A stretch of 34,171 bases of DNA from Bacteroidota bacterium (GTDB lineage Bacteria > Bacteroidota > Bacteroidia > Chitinophagales > Chitinophagaceae), in the NCBI GenBank assembly GCA_018268075.1, contig JAFDXH010000259.1, forward strand, positions 1 through 34,171, written 5' to 3'. Made by a program: the position numbers and the translations under genes. Positions 9,243 through 17,486 of this stretch are shown here, one piece after another. How positions within the stretch are numbered: position 1 is the first letter of the stretch; each line of letters opens with the position of its first letter. The notes beneath the pieces are model-generated. The model saw nothing but the letters and a program-made list of their open reading frames with translations. It was not told the DNA's origin and did not search any database.

Positions 9243-9964
9243 CATGAGGTAAACACAATTTGCTCATTATCCAAAAGTGGGTAGCTATTAAATTTGAGTA
9301 AAATGTTAGCTACCGTAATAACATCCTTCTGACAATATTCCGCTATTCTCTTCAAGTTTTTTTCTTTCCAGAATACATGGCCAACTTGGCTTCCATCAAT
9401 ATCATCCTTCGGCGATGGGATGCCCAGCACCGCAGCCAATAGTTTTAAAGAAATATAATGTTTATAATCACCAAACCGCCACAAATGCAATGTATCCATC
9501 ACCGGAGTTTCCCAGGGTTTACGATTCTGAAAATCCATATATTCCGGTAGTTTCATGCTATGAACGAGCATTCGCCGGGAAAGAAAAGGGATGTCAAATT
9601 CTTTTATGTTATGACCTGTAAAAATCCATTGCCGTTGATGGGCATGCAACTGCTTCAGTGTTTCTTCAAATTGAATTAATACCTCTTTCTCGTTTTCGGA
9701 ATAAATGGATTTTACCTTTAATTTCCATTGATTTCCGTCAAGCTTTAAATAGGCAAAACTGATACACACTACCTTGGCAAATTCAGCCAGAATAGCTGCT
9801 CTTGCAGGGTAATACTCTTCAGCTGAAATATTGGGAGGTAAATTTCTGGTAATTTTTTCAGTCCAGAGCTGCTTCCATTCTTCATCGAGCATCTGAAAAT
9901 TCTCTTGCCCCGACACGGTTTCAATATCTATAAAAAATAAGTTTTGAAGTTGACTTCCATTCAT
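9242..9964 (-). CDS. DnaQ-like 3'-5' exonuclease (DNA polymerase B exonuclease-2 type)
   Basis: A 240-residue RNase H-fold exonuclease of the PF10108 type. The acidic motifs are in order: ExoI DIETV near residue 13, ExoII in GHNIKEFDIPFLSRRM (about residue 140), and ExoIII in YCQKDVITVANIL (about residue 212). These residues bind the two catalytic metals. No polymerase domain is attached, so it is a stand-alone nuclease, probably acting in DNA repair or nucleic acid turnover. The substrate is not known. It is convergent with the pseudouridine synthase gene, 32 bases away, and divergent from citrate synthase. Confidence 0.85.
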   Translation of the reverse strand: MNGSQLQNLFFIDIETVSGQENFQMLDEEWKQLWTEKITRNLPPNISAEEYYPARAAILAEFAKVVCISFAYLKLDGNQWKLKVKSIYSENEKEVLIQFEETLKQLHAHQRQWIFTGHNIKEFDIPFLSRRMLVHSMKLPEYMDFQNRKPWETPVMDTLHLWRFGDYKHYISLKLLAAVLGIPSPKDDIDGSQVGHVFWKEKNLKRIAEYCQKDVITVANILLKFNSYPLLDNEQIVFTS

Positions 9965-10020
9965 AACAATTGATTTCTTTTACTAATTTAATTAATATTT
10001 ATAATCATATTTATTTTTCT

Positions 10021-10052
10021 TTTGTTTTGCGTTTCTATGATAAGTAACTTTA
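10021..10052 (+). promoter_or_regulatory. Candidate promoter of citrate synthase
   Basis: TTTG at 10021-10024, a 20-base spacer, then TAACTTTA at 10045-10052, one mismatch from TAnnTTTG. Spacing fits the Bacteroidota consensus; the predicted leader to the ATG at 10118 is about 60 bases. Confidence 0.35.
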
Positions 10053-10117
10053 GGGCTCTCATTTACATAAAAGAATTAAAGAAAAATCAACTTTAATTTT
10101 TGCAAAAAAATATAATT

Positions 10118-11443
10118 ATGGGTGTAGTAAAAGAAAGGTTCAGAGTAAAGGCAGATCAACTATCAGCCGACGTAAAAGAAATTTTAAAAGAGCATGGCGA
10201 CAAAACAATTGGCGAAGTAAAATTATCCCAAATATATCAGGGAATGCGCGGTATTACTGGCTTGGTAACGGAAACTTCTCTCTTGGATGCGCAGGATGGT
10301 ATTCGCTTTAGGGGGTATTCAATTCCTGAATTGCAAGCAAAGTTGCCTAAGGCTGAGGGTGGTGATGAACCACTTCCCGAGGGGCTCTTTTACCTAATGC
10401 TGGTAGGCGAATTGCCGACTGATGAAGATGCCCAGCACATGAGCAGCGTTTGGCAGAGAAGAAGCCATGTGCCTAACTATGTTTTCGATACAATTGAATC
10501 TTTGCCGGAAACGGCACATCCCATGACGCAATTTGTAGTAGGGATAATGGCCTTACAAACAGAAAGCCAGTTTGCCAGAAGATATGCAGAAGGAATGAGC
10601 AAGAAGGAATACTGGGATGCTACATTTGATGATGCAATGGATCTAATTGCCCGCCTGCCGCGCATTGCAGCCTACGTTTACAGACGCAAGTACAAGAATG
10701 GAAAACATATACAGCCCAATGGACTATTGGATTGGGCTGGTAATTTTGCCCACATGCTTGGGTACAATGATGAAAGTTTTCGTGAATTGATGAGGCTCTA
10801 TATGACCATTCATGCTGATCACGAAGGAGGAAATGTTTCAGCTCATACAGTACATCTTGTAGGATCTGCACTGAGTGATCCTTATTTGGCACTTGCTGCC
10901 GGAATGAACGGGCTCGCAGGCCCTTTGCATGGGCTTGCAAATCAGGAAGTGATCAAATGGATTTTTGAAATGAGAAAGGAAATCGGCAGTGATTTGCCTA
11001 CTAAAGAACAAATAGAGGAGTATGTGAAACGTACGCTTGCCGAAGGAAAGGTAGTGCCCGGTTATGGCCATGCTGTACTTCGCAAAACAGATCCTCGCTT
11101 TGAAGCACAAATGGAATTTGGTAAAAAACACATGCCTGATGATCCATTGGTTCAAACGGTATGGAATATTTATGAAACGGTGCCCAATGTATTAGGCTCA
11201 ATTGCTAAAATTAAAAACCCATGGCCTAACGTGGATGCGCACAGTGGGGCTTTGCTGGTTCATTATGGCATGGTAGAATATGAATTTTATACTGTACTGT
11301 TTGGTGTGTCCAGAGCATTGGGAGTATTAGCAAGCCTTTGCTGGGACAGGGCCCTTGGATTTCCGCTTGAAAGGCCTAAATCCGTTTCGACCAGACTGGT
11401 AAAATTATGGCTCGAAGGCAAGGAAGAGATATGGGGCGATTAA
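10118..11443 (+). CDS. gltA: Citrate synthase, resembling the mitochondrial type
   Basis: Condenses oxaloacetate and acetyl-CoA to citrate in the TCA cycle. Catalytic residues are visible: His271 in GPLHGLANQE, His318 in PGYGHAVLRKTDPR, and Asp373 in NVDAHSG, with spacing close to the pig enzyme (His274, His320, Asp375). Segments such as RLYMTIHADHEGGNVSAHT, VGSALSDPYLALAA and GIRFRGYSIPE resemble yeast and animal mitochondrial citrate synthases rather than the E. coli hexameric type. I use ATG at 10118; a TTG at 10100 would add six residues (MQKNII) that look like leader. It stands alone with its own promoter and is followed by a hairpin terminator and tRNA-Ala. Confidence 0.95.
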   Translation: MGVVKERFRVKADQLSADVKEILKEHGDKTIGEVKLSQIYQGMRGITGLVTETSLLDAQDGIRFRGYSIPELQAKLPKAEGGDEPLPEGLFYLMLVGELPTDEDAQHMSSVWQRRSHVPNYVFDTIESLPETAHPMTQFVVGIMALQTESQFARRYAEGMSKKEYWDATFDDAMDLIARLPRIAAYVYRRKYKNGKHIQPNGLLDWAGNFAHMLGYNDESFRELMRLYMTIHADHEGGNVSAHTVHLVGSALSDPYLALAAGMNGLAGPLHGLANQEVIKWIFEMRKEIGSDLPTKEQIEEYVKRTLAEGKVVPGYGHAVLRKTDPRFEAQMEFGKKHMPDDPLVQTVWNIYETVPNVLGSIAKIKNPWPNVDAHSGALLVHYGMVEYEFYTVLFGVSRALGVLASLCWDRALGFPLERPKSVSTRLVKLWLEGKEEIWGD

Positions 11444-11523
11444 AAATAATATAGATCGTAGCGAATTGAATTTATCCATAAGTTTAATTTGGAGTAAATG
11501 AAGTTTAAAATCATTTCGTTTGT

Positions 11524-11531
11524 TATATTTG
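11524..11531 (+). promoter_or_regulatory. Candidate -7 box for tRNA-Ala
   Basis: TATATTTG is an exact TAnnTTTG match, 33 bases before the tRNA. No good TTTG lies 19-21 bases upstream. Initiation about seven bases downstream would fall inside the hairpin at 11536-11555. Confidence 0.4.
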
Positions 11532-11535
11532 CGCA

Positions 11536-11560
11536 CAGGCTCTAAGTTGAGCCTGTTTTT
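11536..11560 (+). terminator. Hairpin with T-tract between citrate synthase and tRNA-Ala
   Basis: CAGGCTC (11536-11542) pairs perfectly with GAGCCTG (11549-11555) around a six-base loop, followed by five T. Placed 92 bases after the citrate synthase stop, it looks like that gene's intrinsic terminator. It also sits directly downstream of the candidate tRNA -7 box. Confidence 0.65.
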
Positions 11561-11564
11561 AGAA

Positions 11565-11637
11565 GGGGGATTAGCTCAGTTGGTAGAGTGCTTGCATGGC
11601 ATGCAATAGGTCACCGGTTCGACTCCGGTATCCTCCA
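11565..11637 (+). tRNA. tRNA-Ala (anticodon GGC)
   Basis: A 73-base cloverleaf. The acceptor GGGGGAT pairs with ATCCTCC (one G-T wobble), and the discriminator is A637. The D arm is GCTC/GAGT, the anticodon loop ATGGCAT carries GGC, the variable loop is AGGTC, and the T arm is ACCGG-TTCGACT-CCGGT. CCA is not encoded (the next bases are CAT), so it must be added by nucleotidyltransferase after RNase Z processing. The first anticodon-stem pair is a C-T mismatch (11591 with 11607), and the D stem begins with G-T, slightly weaker than the E. coli homologue. Eight T follow directly (11640-11647). Confidence 0.95.
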
Positions 11638-11829
11638 CATTTTTTTTAGGGTCAATTCCTGAATATTATTATTCTCTATTCAATTAGATCCATTTTGACT
11701 CGCATCAGGTGGTCATTTCTTTCATGGCACATATTTCCCTTTTTCTGTTCAAAAAAATTAACGGCTTACTATAGAATGTGGTTAAACTTTTGAATTAATA
11801 ATTCATCCAAAAACAAATTATTAAAAACC

Positions 11830-12120
11830 ATGAAAAAAGTACACAGTATCCTCTTCATTGCAGTTATGATTTTTATATCATCTTGTGGCCCATCGGGTGC
11901 TGTGGTAAGAGTACGCCCCGAAGCGCCAGTATATATACGGCATGCTGCGCCAGGTCCGGGGTATGTATGGGCTGATGGCGATTGGGTATGGCAAAGAAAT
12001 CGTTATGTATATCGTCAGGGGTATTATATCAAAGCCACACCGTATCATTCAAATTATATTCCGGGGCATTGGGATAAAAGGCGTAGAGGTTGGATATGGA
12101 TACCAGGTCGTTGGAGATAG
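11830..12120 (+). CDS. Small WXXGXW-repeat lipoprotein
   Basis: A 96-residue exported protein. The signal peptide ends in a lipobox (ISSC, Cys about residue 19), so it is expected to be lipid-anchored, most likely in the outer membrane or periplasmic face. The mature part carries short aromatic repeats of the WXXGXW type: YVWADGDWVW, NYIPGHWDKRRRGW and WIPGRW. Many Tyr, Trp and Arg residues give it a basic, aromatic surface. Proteins of this family are common in Bacteroidota and proteobacteria, but no function is established. The 192 bases between the tRNA and this gene hold no other gene that I can support. Confidence 0.8.
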   Translation: MKKVHSILFIAVMIFISSCGPSGAVVRVRPEAPVYIRHAAPGPGYVWADGDWVWQRNRYVYRQGYYIKATPYHSNYIPGHWDKRRRGWIWIPGRWR

Positions 12121-12156
12121 AAGTTGTATATCCTTCTGATCCGAAATTTATTCCTA

Positions 12157-13248
12157 TTATTTAGCAGCCCTTTTGTATAGAAAGTAGGCAAGTGTAGCAA
12201 ATACTAAATTAGGCAGCCATGCTGCAATGATTGGGTTGAAATTTGCCTTTAAAGAAAACACTGAGGCAAACCTTCCCACAAGTATGTACAGCACACAGAT
12301 GAGTACCCCTACGGCCAGATGAAAACCACTACCGCCTCTTATTTTTTTTGAAGAAATGGTGGCACCAATTATTGTGAGGATTAAAACTGAAACAGGGGTG
12401 GCATTTCGGTTTTGTTTTTCAAGAATCAATGAATTTACATTTTCAGAACCCCGTATTTTCTCTAATTTGATAAACTCATTAAGTTCTGGTGTTGTCATCT
12501 TATCTTTCATATAATCATCCCGTTGAAGATCTCTGGGTTTAAAATTAAAATTCATTTGCATGGTAGCTTGTTCTGTCACCTGTTGATGTAAGCCATTTAT
12601 TTTTCTTTCTACTACATTATCCAACCGCCATTTGCGGGTAGCTGTATCCCAGGTTATATTTTGAGCTCTCAGGTTATAGAATAATTGTGTGTTATGAAAT
12701 TTTTGAATAAAGAAATTATTCCCTGTTTTACTCGTAGTGTCATAAAACCTTATCCCGGCATAGGAGAAGGAGTCGAGTTTGAAATATTTATTGCTGATTG
12801 TAGAAGTATTTTCATAGCCACCATAATTATAATCAATATATTTTGAATTGAAGTCAGCCCATTTACGATTTGCTGGTGGTAGTATATATTGATTGGCCCA
12901 CCATAATATACCGGTAAACAATAGGCCGCCTATGATGTAGGGCATTAGAAATCGGCCAAAACTTACCCCACTACTTAATATGGCAATTACTTCAGAGCGG
13001 TTGGCCATTTTAGAAGTAAAAAATATTACAGAAATAAAAATAAACAGGGGAAAAAGCATTGCATCAATGCGAGGTACAAATCCGAAATAATAATCTTTAA
13101 TAATAGCCTTTAAGGGTAGCCCCGTTTTTGCAAAATCATCCGTTTTTTCACTTAGGTCTATCACAATTACTAGCACGGTTAATGCTGCAAGGCAGAAAAA
13201 AAAAGTAACCAGAAATTTTAAAAAGATATAACGGTCTATTATTTTCAT
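12157..13248 (-). CDS. LptF/LptG-family permease (YjgP/YjgQ)
   Basis: A 363-residue inner-membrane subunit of the lipopolysaccharide exporter, which with LptB extracts LPS from the inner membrane. The topology is typical: one helix near residues 10-30, helices near 55-75 and 95-115, a periplasmic beta-jellyroll domain (about 120-265), and three helices at the C terminus. The opening MKIIDRYIFLKFL and the coupling-helix region SKMANRSEVIAILSSGVSF are family hallmarks. It resembles LptG more than LptF, but the two are hard to tell apart. It lies downstream of the nucleotide-sugar block with its own -7 box in the 100-base gap, fitting a shared role in surface polysaccharides. Confidence 0.88.
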   Translation of the reverse strand: MKIIDRYIFLKFLVTFFFCLAALTVLVIVIDLSEKTDDFAKTGLPLKAIIKDYYFGFVPRIDAMLFPLFIFISVIFFTSKMANRSEVIAILSSGVSFGRFLMPYIIGGLLFTGILWWANQYILPPANRKWADFNSKYIDYNYGGYENTSTISNKYFKLDSFSYAGIRFYDTTSKTGNNFFIQKFHNTQLFYNLRAQNITWDTATRKWRLDNVVERKINGLHQQVTEQATMQMNFNFKPRDLQRDDYMKDKMTTPELNEFIKLEKIRGSENVNSLILEKQNRNATPVSVLILTIIGATISSKKIRGGSGFHLAVGVLICVLYILVGRFASVFSLKANFNPIIAAWLPNLVFATLAYFLYKRAAK

Positions 13249-13279
13249 TAATTCACTTTTGTAACGGGCACGCTGCGCG

Positions 13280-13287
13280 CAAATGTA
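13280..13287 (-). promoter_or_regulatory. Candidate -7 box for the LptG-like gene
   Basis: TACATTTG on the minus strand, an exact TAnnTTTG match 31 bases before the start codon. It suggests that the permease can be transcribed independently of the sugar genes upstream. No convincing distal TTTG is visible. Confidence 0.4.
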
Positions 13288-13348
13288 AAATAAATAGTAA
13301 GAGGTATATAGTTAAATAAACTTTTTCATTTATCCTTCTTTTGTTTTT

Positions 13349-13681
13349 TTATTTGGTAGATTTAGTTTTGGCAACCAGATTATAAGAATTCACCACCTGC
13401 TGCTTCAATTGATCGGTAGTGAGTATGCCGTTTATTATAATCGTATTCCAATGTTTCTTATTCATGTGGTAGCCGGGTAAAATACATTCATATCTTTCCC
13501 TGAGTAAAATAGCGTTTTCAGGCTCACATTTCACATTGATCTGCAGTGGGGTAGTATCGAGCGATGCCAACAGAAAAATTTTATTGGCTACCTTAAATAC
13601 AAGGGTATGTTCACCAAACGGAAATCCTTCTGTAACATCCGGTAAGGTTAATGCATAGTGTCTAAGGTCTTCAATGTTCAT
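13349..13681 (-). CDS. MmcQ/YjbR family protein
   Basis: A 110-residue protein of the MmcQ/YjbR (CyaY-like fold) family: it opens with MNIEDLRHYALTLPDVTEGFPFG and has the later segments LQINVKCEPENAILLRE and GYHMNKKHWNTIIING. Family members have a fold related to DNA-binding or frataxin-like proteins, but no biochemical role is settled. I use the ATG at 13681; the open frame continues upstream to 13768, but that would overlap rfbD and adds residues foreign to the family. It lies 23 bases after rfbD and is probably a passenger at the end of the sugar operon. Confidence 0.85.
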   Translation of the reverse strand: MNIEDLRHYALTLPDVTEGFPFGEHTLVFKVANKIFLLASLDTTPLQINVKCEPENAILLRERYECILPGYHMNKKHWNTIIINGILTTDQLKQQVVNSYNLVAKTKSTK

Positions 13682-13704
13682 TTTTTCTTGCTTGTGTTGC
13701 TGGT

Positions 13705-14589
13705 TTATGAAGGTATTAATTGAATACATTTTTCCAGACTTCCCTTCCAAAAAGGAATAGAAATGCAAAGCTCGTTTTTTATTTTATGAGTATCTAAAAC
13801 AGAATAGGATGGCCGGCTGGCAAGAGTCTTGTAGGATTCTGAGGAAATAGGATTGATGATGCAATTACTATTTTTCATTTCCCGTATCGCATTTGCAAAA
13901 TCGGACCAGGTAGTAATACCTTCATTACAATAATTATAAATGCCTGAAAAGGGGGTGCCACTTTCTGACTTTTGTACGAATTTTAAAATGACAGTGGCCA
14001 AATCTGCTGCATAGGTAGGGCAGCCATATTGATCATTAATGACGTTGATTGCGGGCTTGTCTTTAAAAAGGCGCAACATTGTTTTTACAAAATTATTTCC
14101 AAAAGATGAATAGACCCAAGAAGTTCGTATGATAAGGGATTGGGGGTTTTGCTTTAGAGCAAGCTCTTCGCCTTTTAATTTTGACCATCCATATACATTT
14201 ATGGGTGATACAGCATCAGTTTCCTTCAACGGTTGATGGTGTTGACCATCATATACATAGTCGGTAGATATATGAATAAAAGTGGTGCCATACATTTTGC
14301 AAACCGCAGCCAGGTTGCCAACCGCATCACTATTAATCAGAAAAGCACTTTCAGTATCCTGCTCTGCCTTGTCAACAGCAGTATAGGCAGCACAATTTAT
14401 AACGTATTGTATGTGATTTTTTTCAAAAAATAAATGAAGGGCTTCTTTGTTATCAATAGCTAAATTTTCTTTTGCGAGAAACAGAAATTCAAATTGCGGA
14501 TGGTTAGGTGCTTGAACTTTTAATTCAGATGCCAATTGCCCATTGCTGCCGGTTACGAGTATAAGTGGTTTAATTTCGACAGCCGACAT
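13705..14589 (-). CDS. rfbD: dTDP-4-dehydrorhamnose reductase
   Basis: Last enzyme of dTDP-L-rhamnose synthesis, reducing dTDP-4-dehydro-L-rhamnose with NAD(P)H. A 294-residue SDR-fold protein with nucleotide-binding VTGSNGQLASEL near residue 12, NCAAYTAVDKAE, the STDYVYDG motif and the catalytic Tyr-Lys in YGWSKLKGE. RfbC lies 11 bases upstream on the same strand, giving the last two steps of the pathway. The first two (RfbA, RfbB) are not in the window. The product would feed rhamnose into LPS or exopolysaccharide. Confidence 0.94.
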   Translation of the reverse strand: MSAVEIKPLILVTGSNGQLASELKVQAPNHPQFEFLFLAKENLAIDNKEALHLFFEKNHIQYVINCAAYTAVDKAEQDTESAFLINSDAVGNLAAVCKMYGTTFIHISTDYVYDGQHHQPLKETDAVSPINVYGWSKLKGEELALKQNPQSLIIRTSWVYSSFGNNFVKTMLRLFKDKPAINVINDQYGCPTYAADLATVILKFVQKSESGTPFSGIYNYCNEGITTWSDFANAIREMKNSNCIINPISSESYKTLASRPSYSVLDTHKIKNELCISIPFWKGSLEKCIQLIPS

Positions 14590-14600
14590 AGGATTTTTTT

Positions 14601-15152
14601 TTAATTAAAATTATTAAGGCATTCTTTCAGCCCAGGATACTTTTGATCTTTTTCTGAAACACTTACAGCATTTACAGGAATTTGCCAGTCAATAGCAAGC
14701 GCCGGATCATTCCAGGCAATACCCCCTTCATTCTCTTTATTATAATAGGCATCGCATTTATAAAATACTTCTGCACTTTCGCTTAAAACGCTATAACCAT
14801 GTGCAAATCCTTTGGGCACTAAAAGTTGTTTTTTATTTTCGGCAGAAAGAATAATCGTATACGCATGGCCGTAAGTGGGCGAGCTTAACCGGATATCTAC
14901 AGCTACGTCTAGGATTTTTCCACTTAAAACTCTGATTAGCTTTGTTTGTGCATACGGTGCTAATTGATAGTGTAATCCTCTGATAACGCCATAGCTTGAT
15001 CTGGCCTGATTGTCCTGTATAAAATGTAGTCCTATCTTATTGTCGGAAAATAAGCGGCTATTATAGCTCTCGAAAAAATAGCCCCTTTCATCTTCAAAAA
15101 TTGCAGGCTCAAATATGAGTAAATCTTCAATTTCCGTTTTGTAAAATGCCAT
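14601..15152 (-). CDS. rfbC: dTDP-4-dehydrorhamnose 3,5-epimerase
   Basis: Cupin-fold epimerase converting dTDP-4-dehydro-6-deoxy-D-glucose to the L-rhamno form. At 183 residues it has normal length. Recognisable parts are FEPAIFEDERGYFFESYN at the N terminus, the catalytic-His segment GVIRGLHYQLAPYAQTKLIRVLSG, and VPKGFAHGYSVLSESAEVFYKCD. It sits between rfbD and the WbpP/TviC epimerase with gaps of 11 and 21 bases, clearly in one operon. Confidence 0.95.
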   Translation of the reverse strand: MAFYKTEIEDLLIFEPAIFEDERGYFFESYNSRLFSDNKIGLHFIQDNQARSSYGVIRGLHYQLAPYAQTKLIRVLSGKILDVAVDIRLSSPTYGHAYTIILSAENKKQLLVPKGFAHGYSVLSESAEVFYKCDAYYNKENEGGIAWNDPALAIDWQIPVNAVSVSEKDQKYPGLKECLNNFN

Positions 15153-15173
15153 AAATAAGTTTTGACAAAAATA

Positions 15174-16169
15174 TTAAATTTGAAAAGCTTTCCTGAAAAA
15201 ATCAATTGTGGAATGAAGGCCTTCATTAAATTTTACTGAGGGTGAATAGCCCAGTAGTTGTTTTGCAAGCGATATGTCTGCAAGAGAATTTTGAACGTCT
15301 CCATCGCGCGAAGCCCTGTAATTAGCTTCGGCAGAGTTGTTTAAATATTTGCGTACAGATTCGAATAAATAATTTATGGAGAAATTTTCACCTACTGCTA
15401 CATTATAAACTTTATTGACTGCTGCTGCATTCTCTGTAAGCATCGCTTTAATATTTATTTGCACAGCATTGTCCACAAATGTAAAATCGCGTGTTTGTTG
15501 CCCATTTCCATTGATGTACACGGGAGTATTTTGCAGCAATCCTTTTACAAAAAGAGGAATTACAGCGGCATAGGGCCCATCCGGATCTTGACGTGGGCCA
15601 AAAATATTAAAATACCTAAACCCAATGGTACGAAGATTATATATTTTGGAAAATACGTCTGCATACAATTCGTCTGCTCGCTTACTTACTGCATAGGGTG
15701 AAAGGCAATTGCCAATCTTGGATTCTACTTTAGGAAGAGTTGTTTCATCGCCATATACCGACGACGATGAGGCATAAACGAAATTACCCACCTGGCATTC
15801 CACCGCTGCATGCAGCATATTTACAAAGCCTCCTACATTGATATCATTGGTGTTAAAGGGTTCTTTAATGGACCGGGGTACTGATCCCATAGCTGCCTGA
15901 TGACTAACAAAATGTATGTCATGGCAAGCTCTTTTACATGTTTCGAGATTTCTAATATCGCCTTCTATAAATTCAAAGGCGGAATACTTTCTCAGCAAAT
16001 CTAGGTTACTTTCAAACCCGTTGAGCATATTATCCAGTACTCTTACTTTGCCGGCATTATTTTTTAATAAATATTCTGCAATATGGCTGCCAATAAAGCC
16101 TGCACCCCCAGTTACTAAAAAATGATAACTGCTAAGGTCTTTTTCATGAAAAATATTTTCGTTCCCCAT
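15174..16169 (-). CDS. UDP-N-acetylhexosamine 4-epimerase, WbpP/TviC type
   Basis: A 331-residue extended-SDR epimerase. It shows GGAGFIGSHIAEYLL for NAD binding, the WbpP-specific HQAAMGSVPRSI, the catalytic YASSSSVYGD and YAVSK, and FRYFNIFGPRQDPDGPYAAVIP. These match Pseudomonas WbpP and Salmonella TviC, which interconvert UDP-GlcNAc/UDP-GalNAc or their uronic acids. Its start is 2 bases from the end of the WbpO/TviB dehydrogenase. That pairing is the same as in Vi-antigen and Pseudomonas O6 loci and points to UDP-GalNAc uronic acid as product. The substrate preference (before or after oxidation) is not decided by sequence alone. Confidence 0.85.
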   Translation of the reverse strand: MGNENIFHEKDLSSYHFLVTGGAGFIGSHIAEYLLKNNAGKVRVLDNMLNGFESNLDLLRKYSAFEFIEGDIRNLETCKRACHDIHFVSHQAAMGSVPRSIKEPFNTNDINVGGFVNMLHAAVECQVGNFVYASSSSVYGDETTLPKVESKIGNCLSPYAVSKRADELYADVFSKIYNLRTIGFRYFNIFGPRQDPDGPYAAVIPLFVKGLLQNTPVYINGNGQQTRDFTFVDNAVQINIKAMLTENAAAVNKVYNVAVGENFSINYLFESVRKYLNNSAEANYRASRDGDVQNSLADISLAKQLLGYSPSVKFNEGLHSTIDFFRKAFQI

Positions 16170-16171
16170 TT

Positions 16172-17461
16172 TTATAAGCTCCAGTATTTTCTTTCCTGAA
16201 TTTTTCCTCTTAAAATTCCTTTCACATCTGCGATTAAAGCATCGGTAGTGGTCAGTCCGGCAATATCTTTTTCTGTCATTTGAAGATATGCATTGTGAGG
16301 TACTGCTATTACGATGGCATCATAATCTGTATCGAGGGACGAAGTTAATCCAAAACCATATTCATGTTGTAACTGATCACTATTCGCATGCGGATCTGTA
16401 ATATGCACTTCTATAGATTGATTTATCAGCCCATTTATTACATCAGCCACTTTTGAATTGCGTATATCACTCACATTTTCTTTGAAAGTAGCGCCCATCA
16501 CCAGTACTTTGGGGCGCTTATTTTCTTTGCAATATATTTTACAATGGTCTGAAATCTTTTCAGAAATATGAAATGCCATACCATCATTTATTTTTCTGCC
16601 AGCAAGTATTACCTGCGCATCGTAGCCTAATTGATTGGATTTAAAAGTAAGGTAATAGGGATCTACACCTATGCAATGCCCACCTACCAACCCCGGTTGG
16701 AATTTTAAAAAATTCCATTTGGTTCCTGCGGCTTCTAAAACCTCAAAGGTGTTAATATTCATTTTATTAAAAATGATAGATAGCTCATTCATTAATGCAA
16801 TGTTCAGATCACGTTGCGTATTTTCAATGATCTTCGCGGCTTCTGCCACTTTTATTGATGAAGCTTTATGTACCCCCGCCTTTACTACCAGACCATATAC
16901 TTTGGCAATAATATCCAGGCTTTCAGCATCACAGCCACTTACTACTTTTACAATATTTGCTAGCGTATGTTGTTTGTCGCCGGGGTTGATCCGCTCCGGT
17001 GAATAACCAATTTTAAAATCCTCAATGGCTTTTAGCCCGGATATTTTTTCAATTACAGGCACACAATCTTCTTCAGTACAGCCGGGATATACAGTGCTCT
17101 CAAAGACTACATAGTCGCCTTTCTTCACCACCTTTCCTATGGTTTCACTTGCTTTTAATATTGGCGTGAGGTCTGGTAGATTATTTTGATCTACCGGTGT
17201 AGGTACAGCTACTATAAAAAAAGTAGCTTCTTTTAATACATCCAGGTTATTCGTAAATTGGATATCGCAATTTTCAAAGGCGGAGGCTTCAAGCTCCTCG
17301 CTTGGGTCAATGTTGTTTTGCATTAAGGCTATTCGTTCCTTATTGATATCGAATCCTATAACGGATACTTTTTTTGCAAACTCAAGTGCTATTGGTAATC
17401 CTACGTATCCTAGCCCAATTACTGCCAGCTTATTTTTTTTGTTGATCAGTTCCTCATACAT
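16172..17461 (-). CDS. UDP-N-acetylhexosamine 6-dehydrogenase, WbpO/TviB type
   Basis: A 429-residue nucleotide-sugar dehydrogenase that oxidises C6 of UDP-GlcNAc or UDP-GalNAc twice with NAD. The N-terminal Rossmann motif is AVIGLGYVGLPIALEF. YSPERINPGD, VAEAAKIIENTQRDLNIALMNE and the catalytic-Cys loop GGHCIGVDPYYLT follow. These are features of the WbpO/TviB/WecC branch rather than of UDP-glucose dehydrogenase (compare ugd in this operon, whose Cys loop is GYGGSCFPKD). It lies between the UDP-glucuronate decarboxylase (25-base gap) and the epimerase (2-base gap). Confidence 0.88.
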   Translation of the reverse strand: MYEELINKKNKLAVIGLGYVGLPIALEFAKKVSVIGFDINKERIALMQNNIDPSEELEASAFENCDIQFTNNLDVLKEATFFIVAVPTPVDQNNLPDLTPILKASETIGKVVKKGDYVVFESTVYPGCTEEDCVPVIEKISGLKAIEDFKIGYSPERINPGDKQHTLANIVKVVSGCDAESLDIIAKVYGLVVKAGVHKASSIKVAEAAKIIENTQRDLNIALMNELSIIFNKMNINTFEVLEAAGTKWNFLKFQPGLVGGHCIGVDPYYLTFKSNQLGYDAQVILAGRKINDGMAFHISEKISDHCKIYCKENKRPKVLVMGATFKENVSDIRNSKVADVINGLINQSIEVHITDPHANSDQLQHEYGFGLTSSLDTDYDAIVIAVPHNAYLQMTEKDIAGLTTTDALIADVKGILRGKIQERKYWSL

Positions 17462-17486
17462 GATTTCTTCCTTTCTGTTATTCCTG

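Noticed and set aside
10100-10117. TTG start adding six residues to citrate synthase
   Set aside because: An ATG at 10118 gives a normal family N terminus, and a T-rich leader is a weaker start context.
11942-12139. Second reading frame overlapping the WXXGXW lipoprotein
   Set aside because: It lies inside a gene with a clear lipobox and repeats, and its own translation has no recognisable feature.
13682-13768. N-terminal extension of the MmcQ/YjbR gene by 29 codons
   Set aside because: It would overlap rfbD, and the extra residues do not belong to the family; the ATG at 13681 gives the expected N terminus.
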